This document shows positions 44,563 to 52,465 of a DNA stretch of 64,000 nt, one piece after another. A program made the position numbers and the translations under genes. How positions within the stretch are numbered: the first letter of the stretch is position 1; every line of letters begins with the position of its first letter. Below the pieces are notes generated by a model. It was not told the DNA's origin. It did no database searches and was given only the letters and a program-made list of their open reading frames with translations. Source of the stretch: Desulfovibrio sp. ZJ209 (GTDB lineage: Bacteria; Desulfobacterota; Desulfovibrionia; Desulfovibrionales; Desulfovibrionaceae); assembly GCF_011039135.1 (NCBI RefSeq), contig NZ_JAAKEJ010000001.1:744001-808000 (forward strand), given 5' to 3'.

Positions 44563-44639
44563 GGACAAGCATATAGCCCCTACCGCCCCATCAGGCAAAG
44601 GGGCGCCACCCCGTGTGCCCGGGCCGGGGGGCTTTTGCT

Positions 44640-44860
44640 ATCCCCAAAGAATTAAATAAATAACTCTTTGAAATAAAATACTCTTTTTCTAAGCCAAGGC
44701 TCTGGAAGGTGCCGGAGAAACGCTTGATGGGCAACGGTTTCCCCTTTGGCAAGCGGGATATCCACATATTTAAAAAAAAGTTTTCCACAATACTCTTTTT
44801 TGTCATCTCGACGTATCGCAATATTCCTTCGATTTTTTCTCAAAATCGCAAAACAGCATT
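44640..44860. other. AT-rich region upstream of dnaA with DnaA-box-like sites: candidate oriC
   Basis: The 443-base gap upstream of dnaA has an AT-rich core. TTTTCCACA (44781-44789) fits the DnaA box TTWTNCACA fully, and ATATCCACA (44758-44766) matches eight of nine. The 12-mer AATACTCTTTTT occurs twice in direct orientation (44677-44688 and 44789-44800), with a third partial copy AATAACTCTTT at 44659-44669. Such pyrimidine-rich repeats next to DnaA boxes are typical of unwinding elements. It may instead be a DnaA-autoregulated promoter. Gene orientation on both sides does not clearly fit a chromosome origin. Confidence 0.5.
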
Positions 44861-44923
44861 CATGCCCATTGTGCGCTGTTCCACCGCCCCGCTCCCCACG
44901 GGTTGGCTCAAAAGGCCCAGACG

Positions 44924-44963
44924 CAGCAGGGGGCGGCGCCTTCCCTGGCATCGCCCCCTGCTG
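44924..44963 (-). terminator. Hairpin downstream of the beta-barrel gene
   Basis: CAGCAGGGGGCG (44924-44935) and CGCCCCCTGCTG (44952-44963) form a perfect 12-pair stem with a 16-base loop, 42 bases past the stop of the minus-strand omp gene. Only TTTT follows on that strand after 10 bases, so it is an imperfect intrinsic terminator. Confidence 0.55.
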
Positions 44964-45005
44964 ACGGCGCCGGCCCCGAAGCCGCGCCGGCCGGTATGCG
45001 CCCGC

Positions 45006-45683
45006 CTAGAAGGCGAAACGCAGGCCGAGCATGAACTCGTTGTTGTACGGGTCGCTTGCGATCTCGTACTTCTGGCCGTTATACGTGGTGCTCACTTCGT
45101 TGTAGCCGAGGCCCACGAAACGGTAGGACGCGTCCACGGCGAAGTTGTCGTTGAAGTTGTAGGAGACGCCGGCGCCCGCGTTCCAGGCGAAGTTGGTGAA
45201 CCGGTCATCCACCGAGAACTTATCGCCATTGTTGGCGGTGATGTCAAAGCCCGTGTAGTTGAAGGCAAGGCCCAGGCCGGCGCCGATAAAGGGCGTGAAG
45301 GCGGTGTCGTTGTGGAAGTCCCAGAAAAGGTTGGCGAAGAGGGTGGAATTGTTCCAGGTGCCCTTGATCTTGTCCACGCGCACCCCGTTGTCGCTCCAGC
45401 TTTTTTCGCTGTTGCCGCGCAGGGCGAACTCGACCTCGAAGCGCAGCGGGATCATCTGCTGCGTCCAGAAATCGTAGCCCACGGCGAGCGCGCCGCCGAG
45501 GGTGAACTGGCTGTAATCGTCCACGCCCGAACCGGCAAGGGCGCTGGAGCGCGAAACGGTACCCGTGTCCTGGATGGACATGAGGAATTTCGGCGCCAGA
45601 TACATCCCCGTTCCTTCGGCGGCAGCAAGCCCGGGCAGGGCCAGGGTGAGAACCAGCGCCGCAATGACGAGAATCCGTTTCAT
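45006..45683 (-). CDS. Outer-membrane beta-barrel protein (Opa/OmpW-like)
   Basis: A 225-residue protein with a signal peptide (MKRILVIAALVLTLALPGLAAA). Alternating strands typical of a small eight-stranded barrel follow, such as FTLGGALAVGYDFW, LRFEVEFALRG, FTPFIGAGLGLAFNYTGF and AVDASYRFVGLGY, ending in the C-terminal Phe signature (GLRFAF). The GIGLG-type strand pattern is that of opacity/OmpW-related porin-like proteins; ligands are unknown. GAGGAGG lies five bases before ATG 45683. The promoter carries a striking palindrome, so expression is probably controlled by a dedicated regulator. It lies between the presumed origin region and fadL. Confidence 0.8.
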   Translation of the reverse strand: MKRILVIAALVLTLALPGLAAAEGTGMYLAPKFLMSIQDTGTVSRSSALAGSGVDDYSQFTLGGALAVGYDFWTQQMIPLRFEVEFALRGNSEKSWSDNGVRVDKIKGTWNNSTLFANLFWDFHNDTAFTPFIGAGLGLAFNYTGFDITANNGDKFSVDDRFTNFAWNAGAGVSYNFNDNFAVDASYRFVGLGYNEVSTTYNGQKYEIASDPYNNEFMLGLRFAF

Positions 45684-45720
45684 GACATCCTCCTCGCAAA
45701 CTTCCTTGTCCGGGAAGCGG

Positions 45721-45749
45721 AATGTTGGACAATTTCTGGAAATTGTCAA
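45721..45749 (-). promoter_or_regulatory. Promoter of the beta-barrel gene with palindromic operator
   Basis: On the minus strand the perfect -35 TTGACA (45749-45744) is 17 bases from a weak -10 AACATT (45726-45721). The inverted repeat GACAATTTC-TG-GAAATTGTC (45728-45747) fills the spacer and half the -35 box; flanking GTTG and CAAC extend the symmetry with one extra base. A regulator bound here would block polymerase. Confidence 0.65.
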
Positions 45750-45855
45750 CAAAGTTTCTAAAAAACTGCCCCCACCAGCCACGGGAACGGCCCTTCCCTT
45801 CCGGGGCGTTCACATGTTCTGTCCGCTGTTTCGGCAGTTCCGGGGAAATACTTTA

Positions 45856-45898
45856 TGCCCCCCGGCACCCCTCGGGAAGGCGCGGGCACCGGGGGGCA
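45856..45898 (-). terminator. Hairpin after fadL
   Basis: TGCCCCCCGG (45856-45865) and CCGGGGGGCA (45889-45898) make a 10-pair GC stem with a 23-base loop, 12 bases beyond the fadL stop. TAAAGTATTTCC follows, without a real T-run. Confidence 0.4.
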
Positions 45899-45910
45899 GA
45901 CCAGGGATTT

Positions 45911-47215
45911 TCAGAAGGAATAGCCCACGGAGAACATGTAGATGTTGGCGACCACGTTCTTCGAGTGGGCATCGGTGATGCGGGAGGGGGAGCCGGGCCC
46001 GGCGAGCAGCCCTGCGGCGTCGGTCTGGCCATAGTCCATGGAATTGATCCACAGGTGGGCGTAGGCGAAATCAAGGGTCAGGTCATTCCATTTCACGCCG
46101 GTGCCGAGGCCCAGGGTGGTGCGCCCATAGGTGGGCATGAGGAAGTCGGCGTGCTTTTCGTTGAGCACAGGCGTTTCATAGGACACGCCGGCCCGCAGCG
46201 CCCACCAGTCGAGGGGGCGGTATTCCACGCTCGCGTTCAGGTTCACGCCGTCACGCGCCGCCTTGTCGTTGATGGAGGCGTAGCCGCTGTCCATATAGAT
46301 GTTGAGCGCGTTGTAGGTGGACCAGCGCGTCCAGACGGCGCCCACCTCGAAGCTCAGTTCGTCGAGCGGCCTGTAGGCCACGCCCAAGGCAAGGGAATCG
46401 GGCAATTGCACGGTGGCGTTGGCGCCGCAATTGCGCGCCTCGGGCACGCGCCCCATGGTGGCGAACAGGTTGGGCTCGCCCTGGCGGCCGAACTCCACAT
46501 CGCCGTCGATGTTCAGGGTCACCTGGCTCTTGTAGGCGAGGCCCACCGACCACTGCTCGTTGAAACGCATGTGCAACCCGAACTGGGCGCCCACGCCCCA
46601 GCCGTCGCCCTGCAACTGGAGGTCATTGTCCGGGCCCTGGCTGGGGACGGCGGCGGTGAGCTGCATGGTGGGGATCTTGTTGCCCATGTAAAAGCCGGCG
46701 TAGAGCACCTCCACTCCGGCGGAGACGGAAAACATGTCGTTGATCTTCCAGGCCACGGTGGGCACGAAGGAGATGGTCTGGAGCCCTACGTCATAGACAT
46801 TGTAGCGGCCCACCCAGTCCTGCGCGTAACTGTTGCCCACGCCGAAACGCGAGAAGACCCCGAGCCCGAGCCAGAGCTCGTCATTGAGCTGGTGGCTTAC
46901 GAAGCCGTGCGGGGCCATGAAGGTGGCGGGCTTGGTGGTGGTGTCGTGCTTGCGGCCGCCCAGAAGGTCGGCGTCGATGGTGCCCATGGGGGCGATGAAG
47001 GCGAGGCCGGCCATGAGCTGCGTGCCCGGGAGCTGGGTGATGCCGGCGGCATTGTAGGCTAGGGCCGATACGTCATCGGCGCGCCCCACAAGACCACCGG
47101 CGAGGGAAACGCCCCTGGCGCTCCACTCATTGAGAGCAAAGCCCTCGGCCCGCGCCACACCGCAAAGAGCCAGCAAGAGCGCACACGCACAGCACAGGCC
47201 GCGAACGAGCCTCAT
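45911..47215 (-). CDS. FadL-family outer-membrane transporter
   Basis: A 434-residue outer-membrane protein of the FadL/TodX family, which lets long-chain fatty acids or other hydrophobic compounds cross the outer membrane. A signal peptide (LCCACALLLALCGVARA) is followed by the family start EGFALNEWSARGVSLAGGLVGRADDVSALAYNAAGI (given in parts: GFALNEWSARGVSLAGG and DDVSALAYNAAGI), forming the N-terminal hatch. Many amphipathic strands follow, ending IYMFSVGYSF with a terminal Phe. AAGGAGGGATC lies before the ATG. It is separated from priA by 63 bases, so it may be read with priA or from a promoter in that gap that I could not identify. Confidence 0.88.
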   Translation of the reverse strand: MRLVRGLCCACALLLALCGVARAEGFALNEWSARGVSLAGGLVGRADDVSALAYNAAGITQLPGTQLMAGLAFIAPMGTIDADLLGGRKHDTTTKPATFMAPHGFVSHQLNDELWLGLGVFSRFGVGNSYAQDWVGRYNVYDVGLQTISFVPTVAWKINDMFSVSAGVEVLYAGFYMGNKIPTMQLTAAVPSQGPDNDLQLQGDGWGVGAQFGLHMRFNEQWSVGLAYKSQVTLNIDGDVEFGRQGEPNLFATMGRVPEARNCGANATVQLPDSLALGVAYRPLDELSFEVGAVWTRWSTYNALNIYMDSGYASINDKAARDGVNLNASVEYRPLDWWALRAGVSYETPVLNEKHADFLMPTYGRTTLGLGTGVKWNDLTLDFAYAHLWINSMDYGQTDAAGLLAGPGSPSRITDAHSKNVVANIYMFSVGYSF

Positions 47216-47278
47216 GATCCCTCCTTAAAAAAGATGCCACGGAAAAATCCGTAAAACCAGAAAATCGAGAACTCGGCA

Positions 47279-49675
47279 TCACAGCATATTAACGGGATCG
47301 AGGTCAAGACCAAGGCGCAAAACGGCGGCCTTGCGACTGCGGGCAAAAAAATAGAGCTCGCGCAAGGGCGGCCACGCGGGCGCCTTGAGCAGGCAATGGA
47401 AGCGGCGCCGCCCCCGCAGCAGGCCAAGGGGGGCCGGCGCGGGGCCGAGCATGGTGACTCCGAGCCTGACGGCCTCGCCGCGCAGGGCGGACGCGAGATC
47501 CGAGAGGGCCGGGGCACCGGCCGCCTCATCGGCCGCAAAGGAGATCCTGAGCAGCCCGAGGCGCACAAAGGGCGGATAGCCGCGCTTCTTGCGCAAGGCG
47601 AGCTCGGCCTCATAAAACCCCTCATAATCGGCGCTGCGTACGAACTGCCAGCAATAATGGTCCGTGGCGCGCGTCTGGATGAGCACGCGGCCCGGCCGCT
47701 CCCCGCGGCCCGCGCGCCCGGCGGACTGGACGAGCAACTGGAAGGTGCGCTCGGCCGCGCGGTAATCGGGCAGGTTGAGGCCGAGGTCGCCGTCGGCCAC
47801 GATGGCGAGTGTCACCCGCGGAAAATGGTGCCCCTTGGAAAGCATTTGCGTGCCCACGAGGATGGGCGACTCGCGCCGGGCGAAAGCCTCCAGTATCTCT
47901 TCCATGCGGCCCGGGCGCCGGGTGCTGTCGCGGTCGAGCCGGAGGACGGCCTGCCCCGCAAGGACGGAAAGCCGCTCCGCAAGGCGCTCGGTGCCCTCTC
48001 CCAGCGGCAGGAACTCCATGCCCCGGCAATGGTCGCAGGGCGAGGGGAAGGGCCGCGAATAGCCGCAATAGTGGCAGACAAGACGCTCCAGCCCCTTGTG
48101 GTAGGTGAGGCCGATGTCGCAGTGCGGGCAGCGTTGCGTCCTCCCGCAGGAGAGGCAATACATGAGTGGCGCATAGCCTCGCCGGTTGAGGAGGACGACG
48201 GCCTGTTCGCCCCGGGCCAGCGTCTCGCGCAGGGCGTCCTCGCACTGTGGCGCGAGAATGCCCCCGGCTGCCGTCTCCCCCTCGGCGGCCGCGCCGTCCC
48301 GCGCCGCAGGAAAGAGGCGGGGGTTCGCGCTGATGTCCACGAGCTCCACGGGCGGCAGCGGGCGCCCCCCCACGCGCCTTGGCAGCCGCAGGAGCGGGAG
48401 GCGCCCCTCGCTGGCCGCATGGAAGGTCTTGAGGTCGGGCGTGGCCGAGCCCAGGACAAGCAGGCCGCGCTCGCGCCGCATGCGCGCCCACCCCACTTCC
48501 CGCGCCTGGTAGGCAAGGCCGTCCTCCTGCTTGAAGGAGGCGTCATGCTCCTCGTCGAGGATGATGCAGCCGAGCGACGGGATGGGCAAAAAGAGCGCCG
48601 AGCGCGTGCCCACCACGAGGCAGGGGCGCCGGCTCTCCGCCAGCGCCCGAAACGTGGCCTCGCGCCGCCCTGGCGACTGGTAGCCGTGATAGAGGATGAG
48701 CGGCGCGCCCGGGAGGGCCCGGGCCGCATCCCGGCGCAGCTTGAGCGCCAGGGCCACTTCGGGCGCGAGCAAGAGGACGCTGCGCCCCCGGGCGAGGACG
48801 CGTTCCGCGAGCTCCAGATACACTGCTGTCTTGCCGCTCCCGGTGACGCCGTAGAGCAGGCGGTTTTGCGGGCTTTCCGCCTCCAGCGCGGCGGTAAGGG
48901 CCGCAAGCGCGGCGGCCTGGTCCGCATTGAGGGTGACGCGTTCCGGCGCAGGCGCAAGGAGGGCCGCGCCCGGCTCTTCCTCTTCCGCGCCATCATGCAC
49001 GAGCGCCACATGGCCGGCCCGTACCAGGGCGGCCAGCGCCAGGGCGGCGTCTTTCACTTCGCGCAGCAGCCGTCGCCGGCTCACGGGCCCCTGCGCATGC
49101 AGAAATTCCAGTACCGCGACCTGCCGGGTGGCCGCGGGCCGCACGGGCCAGGGAGGCTCCACGCGCAAGTGGCAAAATTCCTCGCTGGCGGCATCCGCGC
49201 TCCTGGGCAAAAGGCGCGCGGCGCCCGAACTGAGCTCCCGCGCAAGCTCCGCGCACGTGGCCGCGTCCGAATGCCTGAGGTCGCGCAAAGTCAGCGTTTC
49301 GGCACGGGCAACGAGGCGGCGCAGCCGCACCGCGGTGCTGCGCAGCCCCTGCGGGAGCACATGGCCGGCCACATGGCCCGGCTCCACCCCATGCCGCAAC
49401 GCGAGATCCAGCAGGAGGCCAAGGAGGGCGGGCGCGAGCAGGGGCTCGGTTTCCAGCGGCCAGAAGACCTCCTTGCAGACCACGCCCTCGGGCACGTCGG
49501 CGCTTGCCGTCACTTCGAGCACGATGCCGGCGCGCAGGGCGCCACCCTCCCCCCGGCCGAGGGGCACAGCCACACGGAGGCCCGGGCGCCAGAGATCCGG
49601 GGCGAAAATGGATGGCAGGCTATAGGTCAGCGTGGCGTAGGGGGGACTCAGCAGGGCGACGCGGGCGTAGGGCAT
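47279..49675 (-). CDS. priA: Primosomal protein N' (replication restart helicase PriA)
   Basis: A 798-residue DNA helicase that reloads the replisome at stalled forks. An N-terminal 3'-binding domain (ARVALLSPPYATLTYSLP, LRVAVPLGRG) and a winged-helix part are followed by helicase lobes with Walker A YGVTGSGKTAVYL, DEEH (ILDEEHDASFKQ) and GSATPDLKTF. The zinc-binding insert has CLSCGRTQRCPHC, CHYC and CDHC (eight cysteines). Motifs V/VI include GTQMLSKGHHFPRV and QSAGRAGRG. ATG 49675 begins the conserved domain. Its place 2 kb from dnaA is suggestive but not a usual operon partner. A long open frame on the opposite strand is a shadow. Confidence 0.93.
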   Translation of the reverse strand: MPYARVALLSPPYATLTYSLPSIFAPDLWRPGLRVAVPLGRGEGGALRAGIVLEVTASADVPEGVVCKEVFWPLETEPLLAPALLGLLLDLALRHGVEPGHVAGHVLPQGLRSTAVRLRRLVARAETLTLRDLRHSDAATCAELARELSSGAARLLPRSADAASEEFCHLRVEPPWPVRPAATRQVAVLEFLHAQGPVSRRRLLREVKDAALALAALVRAGHVALVHDGAEEEEPGAALLAPAPERVTLNADQAAALAALTAALEAESPQNRLLYGVTGSGKTAVYLELAERVLARGRSVLLLAPEVALALKLRRDAARALPGAPLILYHGYQSPGRREATFRALAESRRPCLVVGTRSALFLPIPSLGCIILDEEHDASFKQEDGLAYQAREVGWARMRRERGLLVLGSATPDLKTFHAASEGRLPLLRLPRRVGGRPLPPVELVDISANPRLFPAARDGAAAEGETAAGGILAPQCEDALRETLARGEQAVVLLNRRGYAPLMYCLSCGRTQRCPHCDIGLTYHKGLERLVCHYCGYSRPFPSPCDHCRGMEFLPLGEGTERLAERLSVLAGQAVLRLDRDSTRRPGRMEEILEAFARRESPILVGTQMLSKGHHFPRVTLAIVADGDLGLNLPDYRAAERTFQLLVQSAGRAGRGERPGRVLIQTRATDHYCWQFVRSADYEGFYEAELALRKKRGYPPFVRLGLLRISFAADEAAGAPALSDLASALRGEAVRLGVTMLGPAPAPLGLLRGRRRFHCLLKAPAWPPLRELYFFARSRKAAVLRLGLDLDPVNML

Positions 49676-49755
49676 GCAAGGAAAATGCAGACAAAGGTGG
49701 CGCGGAGAGCGCCGCCTGCCAAGAGGCAAGCGACGCCTCACACGAAACATGAACG

Positions 49756-49796
49756 AAAAAAGGCGCCGCGCGAGGCTCAGGCGCCCCCGCGCGGGT
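49756..49796 (-). terminator. Probable terminator of galU
   Basis: On the minus strand a GC-rich region with several alternative stems (GGCGCC...GGCGCC and CCGCGCG...CGCGCGG) is followed directly by six T at 49761-49756, 25 to 60 bases after the galU stop. Confidence 0.5.
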
Positions 49797-49821
49797 GGAT
49801 TTTGGCTGAAAGGTCGCCGCC

Positions 49822-50694
49822 CTACTGGAACTGGACGAAATTCTTCAACAGGCCCAGCAGCTCGTAGCGCAGTTCCTCGTCCTGTAGGGCGAAGTAAATA
49901 TTGGCGGTGAGGTATTCCGCCCAGTCGCCCGCGTCAAAGCGCATGCCCGACATGCGCACGGCCATCATGCCGCGGTCCTTGGCGAGGGCCTGAAGGGCGT
50001 CCGTGAGCTGGATCTCCCCACCCTGGCCCGGCTTCACCTTTTCGAGATAGTCGAAAATATCGGGCGTGAGCACATAACGGCCCACGATGGCGAGCCTCGA
50101 GGGCGCGTCCTCGCGCTTGGGCTTTTCCACCATGTCGCGCACGCGATAGACGCCGGGCGCCACTTCCTCGCCGTCGATGATGCCGTACTTGTGGACCTTC
50201 TCCCACGGCACTTCCATGACGCCGACAACGGGCATCTTTTCGGCCATGGCGACCTCGATGAGCTGGCCTATGCCGGGCACGCCGCCGAACATGAGGTCAT
50301 CGCCCACCATGATGGCGAAGGGGTCGCCGCGCACGAGCTCGCGCGCGCACATGATGGCATGGCCGAGGCCGAGCTGCTTCTTCTGGCGCACGGACATGAT
50401 GTTGACCATTTCGGCCACTTCGCGCACCGCCTGGAGCTTGTCCAGCTTGCCGGCGCGCTCGAGCACGCCCTCGAGCTGGAGGTTGTAGTCGAAGTGGTCC
50501 TCGATGACGCTCTTGTCACGGTTGGTGACGAAGATGACGTCACGGATATGGGCGCGGATGGCCTCCTCCACCACATACTGGATGACGGGCTTGTTGTAGA
50601 TGGGGAGCATTTCCTTGGGGATGTTCTTGGTTGCCGGGAGCGAACGGGTGCCCCAACCGGCCACGGGAATGATCACCTTGCGAATCTCTTTCAT
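49822..50694 (-). CDS. galU: UTP-glucose-1-phosphate uridylyltransferase
   Basis: A 290-residue enzyme making UDP-glucose for surface polysaccharides and other glycosylation. The N-terminal nucleotide-binding motif is VIIPVAGWGTRSLPATKNIPKEMLP (shown here as VAGWGTR and KNIPKEMLP). FVTNRDKSVIEDHFD, the metal-site MVGDDLMFGG and the late DAGDWAEYL are all present. GGGAGA lies five bases before ATG 50694. It is divergent from lysA. Its product could supply the glycosyltransferases at 33.9-37.1 kb and, through glucose 1-phosphate balance, links to the glycogen-type branching enzyme at 62 kb; these links are inference. Confidence 0.94.
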   Translation of the reverse strand: MKEIRKVIIPVAGWGTRSLPATKNIPKEMLPIYNKPVIQYVVEEAIRAHIRDVIFVTNRDKSVIEDHFDYNLQLEGVLERAGKLDKLQAVREVAEMVNIMSVRQKKQLGLGHAIMCARELVRGDPFAIMVGDDLMFGGVPGIGQLIEVAMAEKMPVVGVMEVPWEKVHKYGIIDGEEVAPGVYRVRDMVEKPKREDAPSRLAIVGRYVLTPDIFDYLEKVKPGQGGEIQLTDALQALAKDRGMMAVRMSGMRFDAGDWAEYLTANIYFALQDEELRYELLGLLKNFVQFQ

Positions 50695-50957
50695 GGCTGT
50701 CTCCCTCTCTCTGAAATGACGAAACACCGGCCGCAACATGGAGCGCGCGGCGCCCGGCCACACTGCCGGAGACCGTGCCGCGCCCCGAAAAAGCAGAGAG
50801 CGAAATGCGCCTGCGCTATGCAGGCCCGGTGCGGCACATCCTGTGGCTATCTTCGGCCAAAAAAGCGCCGAGGGCAAGAGAAAAAAAGCGCATTCCGCAC
50901 GCTTTGGCATAGCGGCCGCCCAGACTTTCGCAAGCCTCCTCCTGCCCGGGAACCGCG

Positions 50958-50986
50958 CTTGACAGGCTCCCCCATGCCCGGGATAC
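50958..50986 (+). promoter_or_regulatory. Predicted promoter of lysA in the galU-lysA gap
   Basis: The 389-base gap between galU and lysA holds TTGACA (50958-50963) and GATACT (50981-50986), 17 bases apart, about 97 bases before lysA. The leader is too short for a lysine riboswitch and none was recognised. No clear promoter for galU was found on the other strand; the rest of the gap shows nothing else. Confidence 0.6.
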
Positions 50987-51083
50987 TCGCAGGCCGGCAC
51001 GAGCCCTGCACGGCGCCTCGTGGCCGGGGCGCGCCTATCTTCAGTCCCGCGCCGGGGAAACAGCCCTTCAATCCGAGGTATCT

Positions 51084-52367
51084 ATGTCCGACCTGCGTTC
51101 AACCTATACCGACAGGCTCCGCTTTTATGGCGACACCACCCCGCGCGAGCTGGCCGACCGTTTCGGCACGCCGCTCTATGTCTACAGCGAGCGCATCCTG
51201 CGCGAACGCTGCCGCGACCTCATGGGCCTTTCTGCCAGGGACGGCTTTGGCGTCAACTATTCGGTCAAGGCCAACGCCAATCCTTCCCTGCTGCGCATCA
51301 TTCACGAGGAGGGCCTGGTGGCTGACGCCATGAGCCCGGGCGAGCTCGTCATGGACGCGCTCGGTGGTTTTGCCCCGGAGGAGATCCTCTACATCTCCAA
51401 CAACAATACCCCCGAAGAGATGCTCACGGCCCTTGCGCACGGCGTGCTCATCAGCGTGGATTCGCTCTCGCAGCTCGACATGCTCGGCGGCCTCAATCGC
51501 GGCGGCCGCGTCATGGCCCGTTTCAACCCCGGCATCGGCGCGGGCCACCACGCCAAGGTCATCACGGCGGGCAAGGCCACCAAGTTCGGCATTTCGCCGG
51601 ACAAAATGGACGAGGTCTTCGCCCTGTTGCGCAAGCATGAGCTCACCCTCGCCGGCATCAACCAGCACATCGGCTCGCTCTTCATGGAGCCCACGGGGTA
51701 TCTCGAGGCCGCGAAGGTGCTGCTCGAGCTCGCCGGAAACCTGCCGCCCGACATACTGAAATCGCTGGAGACCATCGACTTCGGGGGCGGTTTCGGCATC
51801 CCCTACCATAAATATGACGACGAGCCCCGGCTCGACCTCGCGGCCCTGGGCCAGGGCCTGCACGCCCTCATCAGCGAATGGGCCGCGGCCACAGGCTACG
51901 CGGGCCGCTTTTTGGTGGAGCCGGGCCGCTATGTGGTGGCCGAATGCGGCATCCTGCTCGGGCGCGTCACCGCCACCAAGGAAAACGCGGGCACGCGCTA
52001 TGTGGGCACGGACATCGGCTTCAATGTGCTCATGCGGCCGGTGATGTACGATTCCTTCCACGATCTCGAAGCCTATCGCGGCGACGGGAAGGACGGCGGC
52101 GACGACATCCTGCAGACAGTGGTCGGCAATATCTGCGAAAGCGGCGACATCCTCGCAAAAGACCGGCTGCTGCCGCGCTTGCGTGAAGGCGATGTGCTCG
52201 GCGTGCTGGACGCCGGCGCCTATGGCTTCAGCATGGCCTCCAACTATAACCAGCGTTACCTGCCGGCCGAGGTGCTTATCCAGGCCGACGGCACGCCGCG
52301 CCTCATCCGCCGCAGGGAGACGGCCCACGACCTGACCCGCCGCCTCGAGGGCCTTGGCGGGGACTAG
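51084..52367 (+). CDS. lysA: Diaminopimelate decarboxylase
   Basis: A 427-residue PLP enzyme, the last step of lysine synthesis. The N-terminal barrel has the PLP lysine in VNYSVKANANPSLL and a phosphate-binding glycine loop FGGGFGIPYHKYD. INQHIGS and the C-terminal ECGILLGRV, ESGDILAKDR (the Cys/Glu region of the active site) and DAGAYGFSMASNYN complete the family pattern. CGAGG lies six bases before the ATG. The gene has its own promoter. The MATE transporter gene follows after 98 bases on the same strand. Confidence 0.94.
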   Translation: MSDLRSTYTDRLRFYGDTTPRELADRFGTPLYVYSERILRERCRDLMGLSARDGFGVNYSVKANANPSLLRIIHEEGLVADAMSPGELVMDALGGFAPEEILYISNNNTPEEMLTALAHGVLISVDSLSQLDMLGGLNRGGRVMARFNPGIGAGHHAKVITAGKATKFGISPDKMDEVFALLRKHELTLAGINQHIGSLFMEPTGYLEAAKVLLELAGNLPPDILKSLETIDFGGGFGIPYHKYDDEPRLDLAALGQGLHALISEWAAATGYAGRFLVEPGRYVVAECGILLGRVTATKENAGTRYVGTDIGFNVLMRPVMYDSFHDLEAYRGDGKDGGDDILQTVVGNICESGDILAKDRLLPRLREGDVLGVLDAGAYGFSMASNYNQRYLPAEVLIQADGTPRLIRRRETAHDLTRRLEGLGGD

Positions 52368-52465
52368 CCCGCACAGCAAGGGCGCCACAGGCCCGAACAA
52401 GAACTGCACCCCGCCGGTGCACTGGCCTTGAAAGAGGCGCATGCCCCGGCGGGGAAACACCATCA

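Noticed and set aside
47396..49867. 823-codon open frame antisense to priA
   Set aside because: No recognisable domain, and the composition is typical of a codon-shadow frame. PriA motifs fix the true strand.
50987..51083. Possible lysine riboswitch before lysA
   Set aside because: The predicted leader is under 100 bases, about half the size of a lysine aptamer plus platform, and no matching stems were found.
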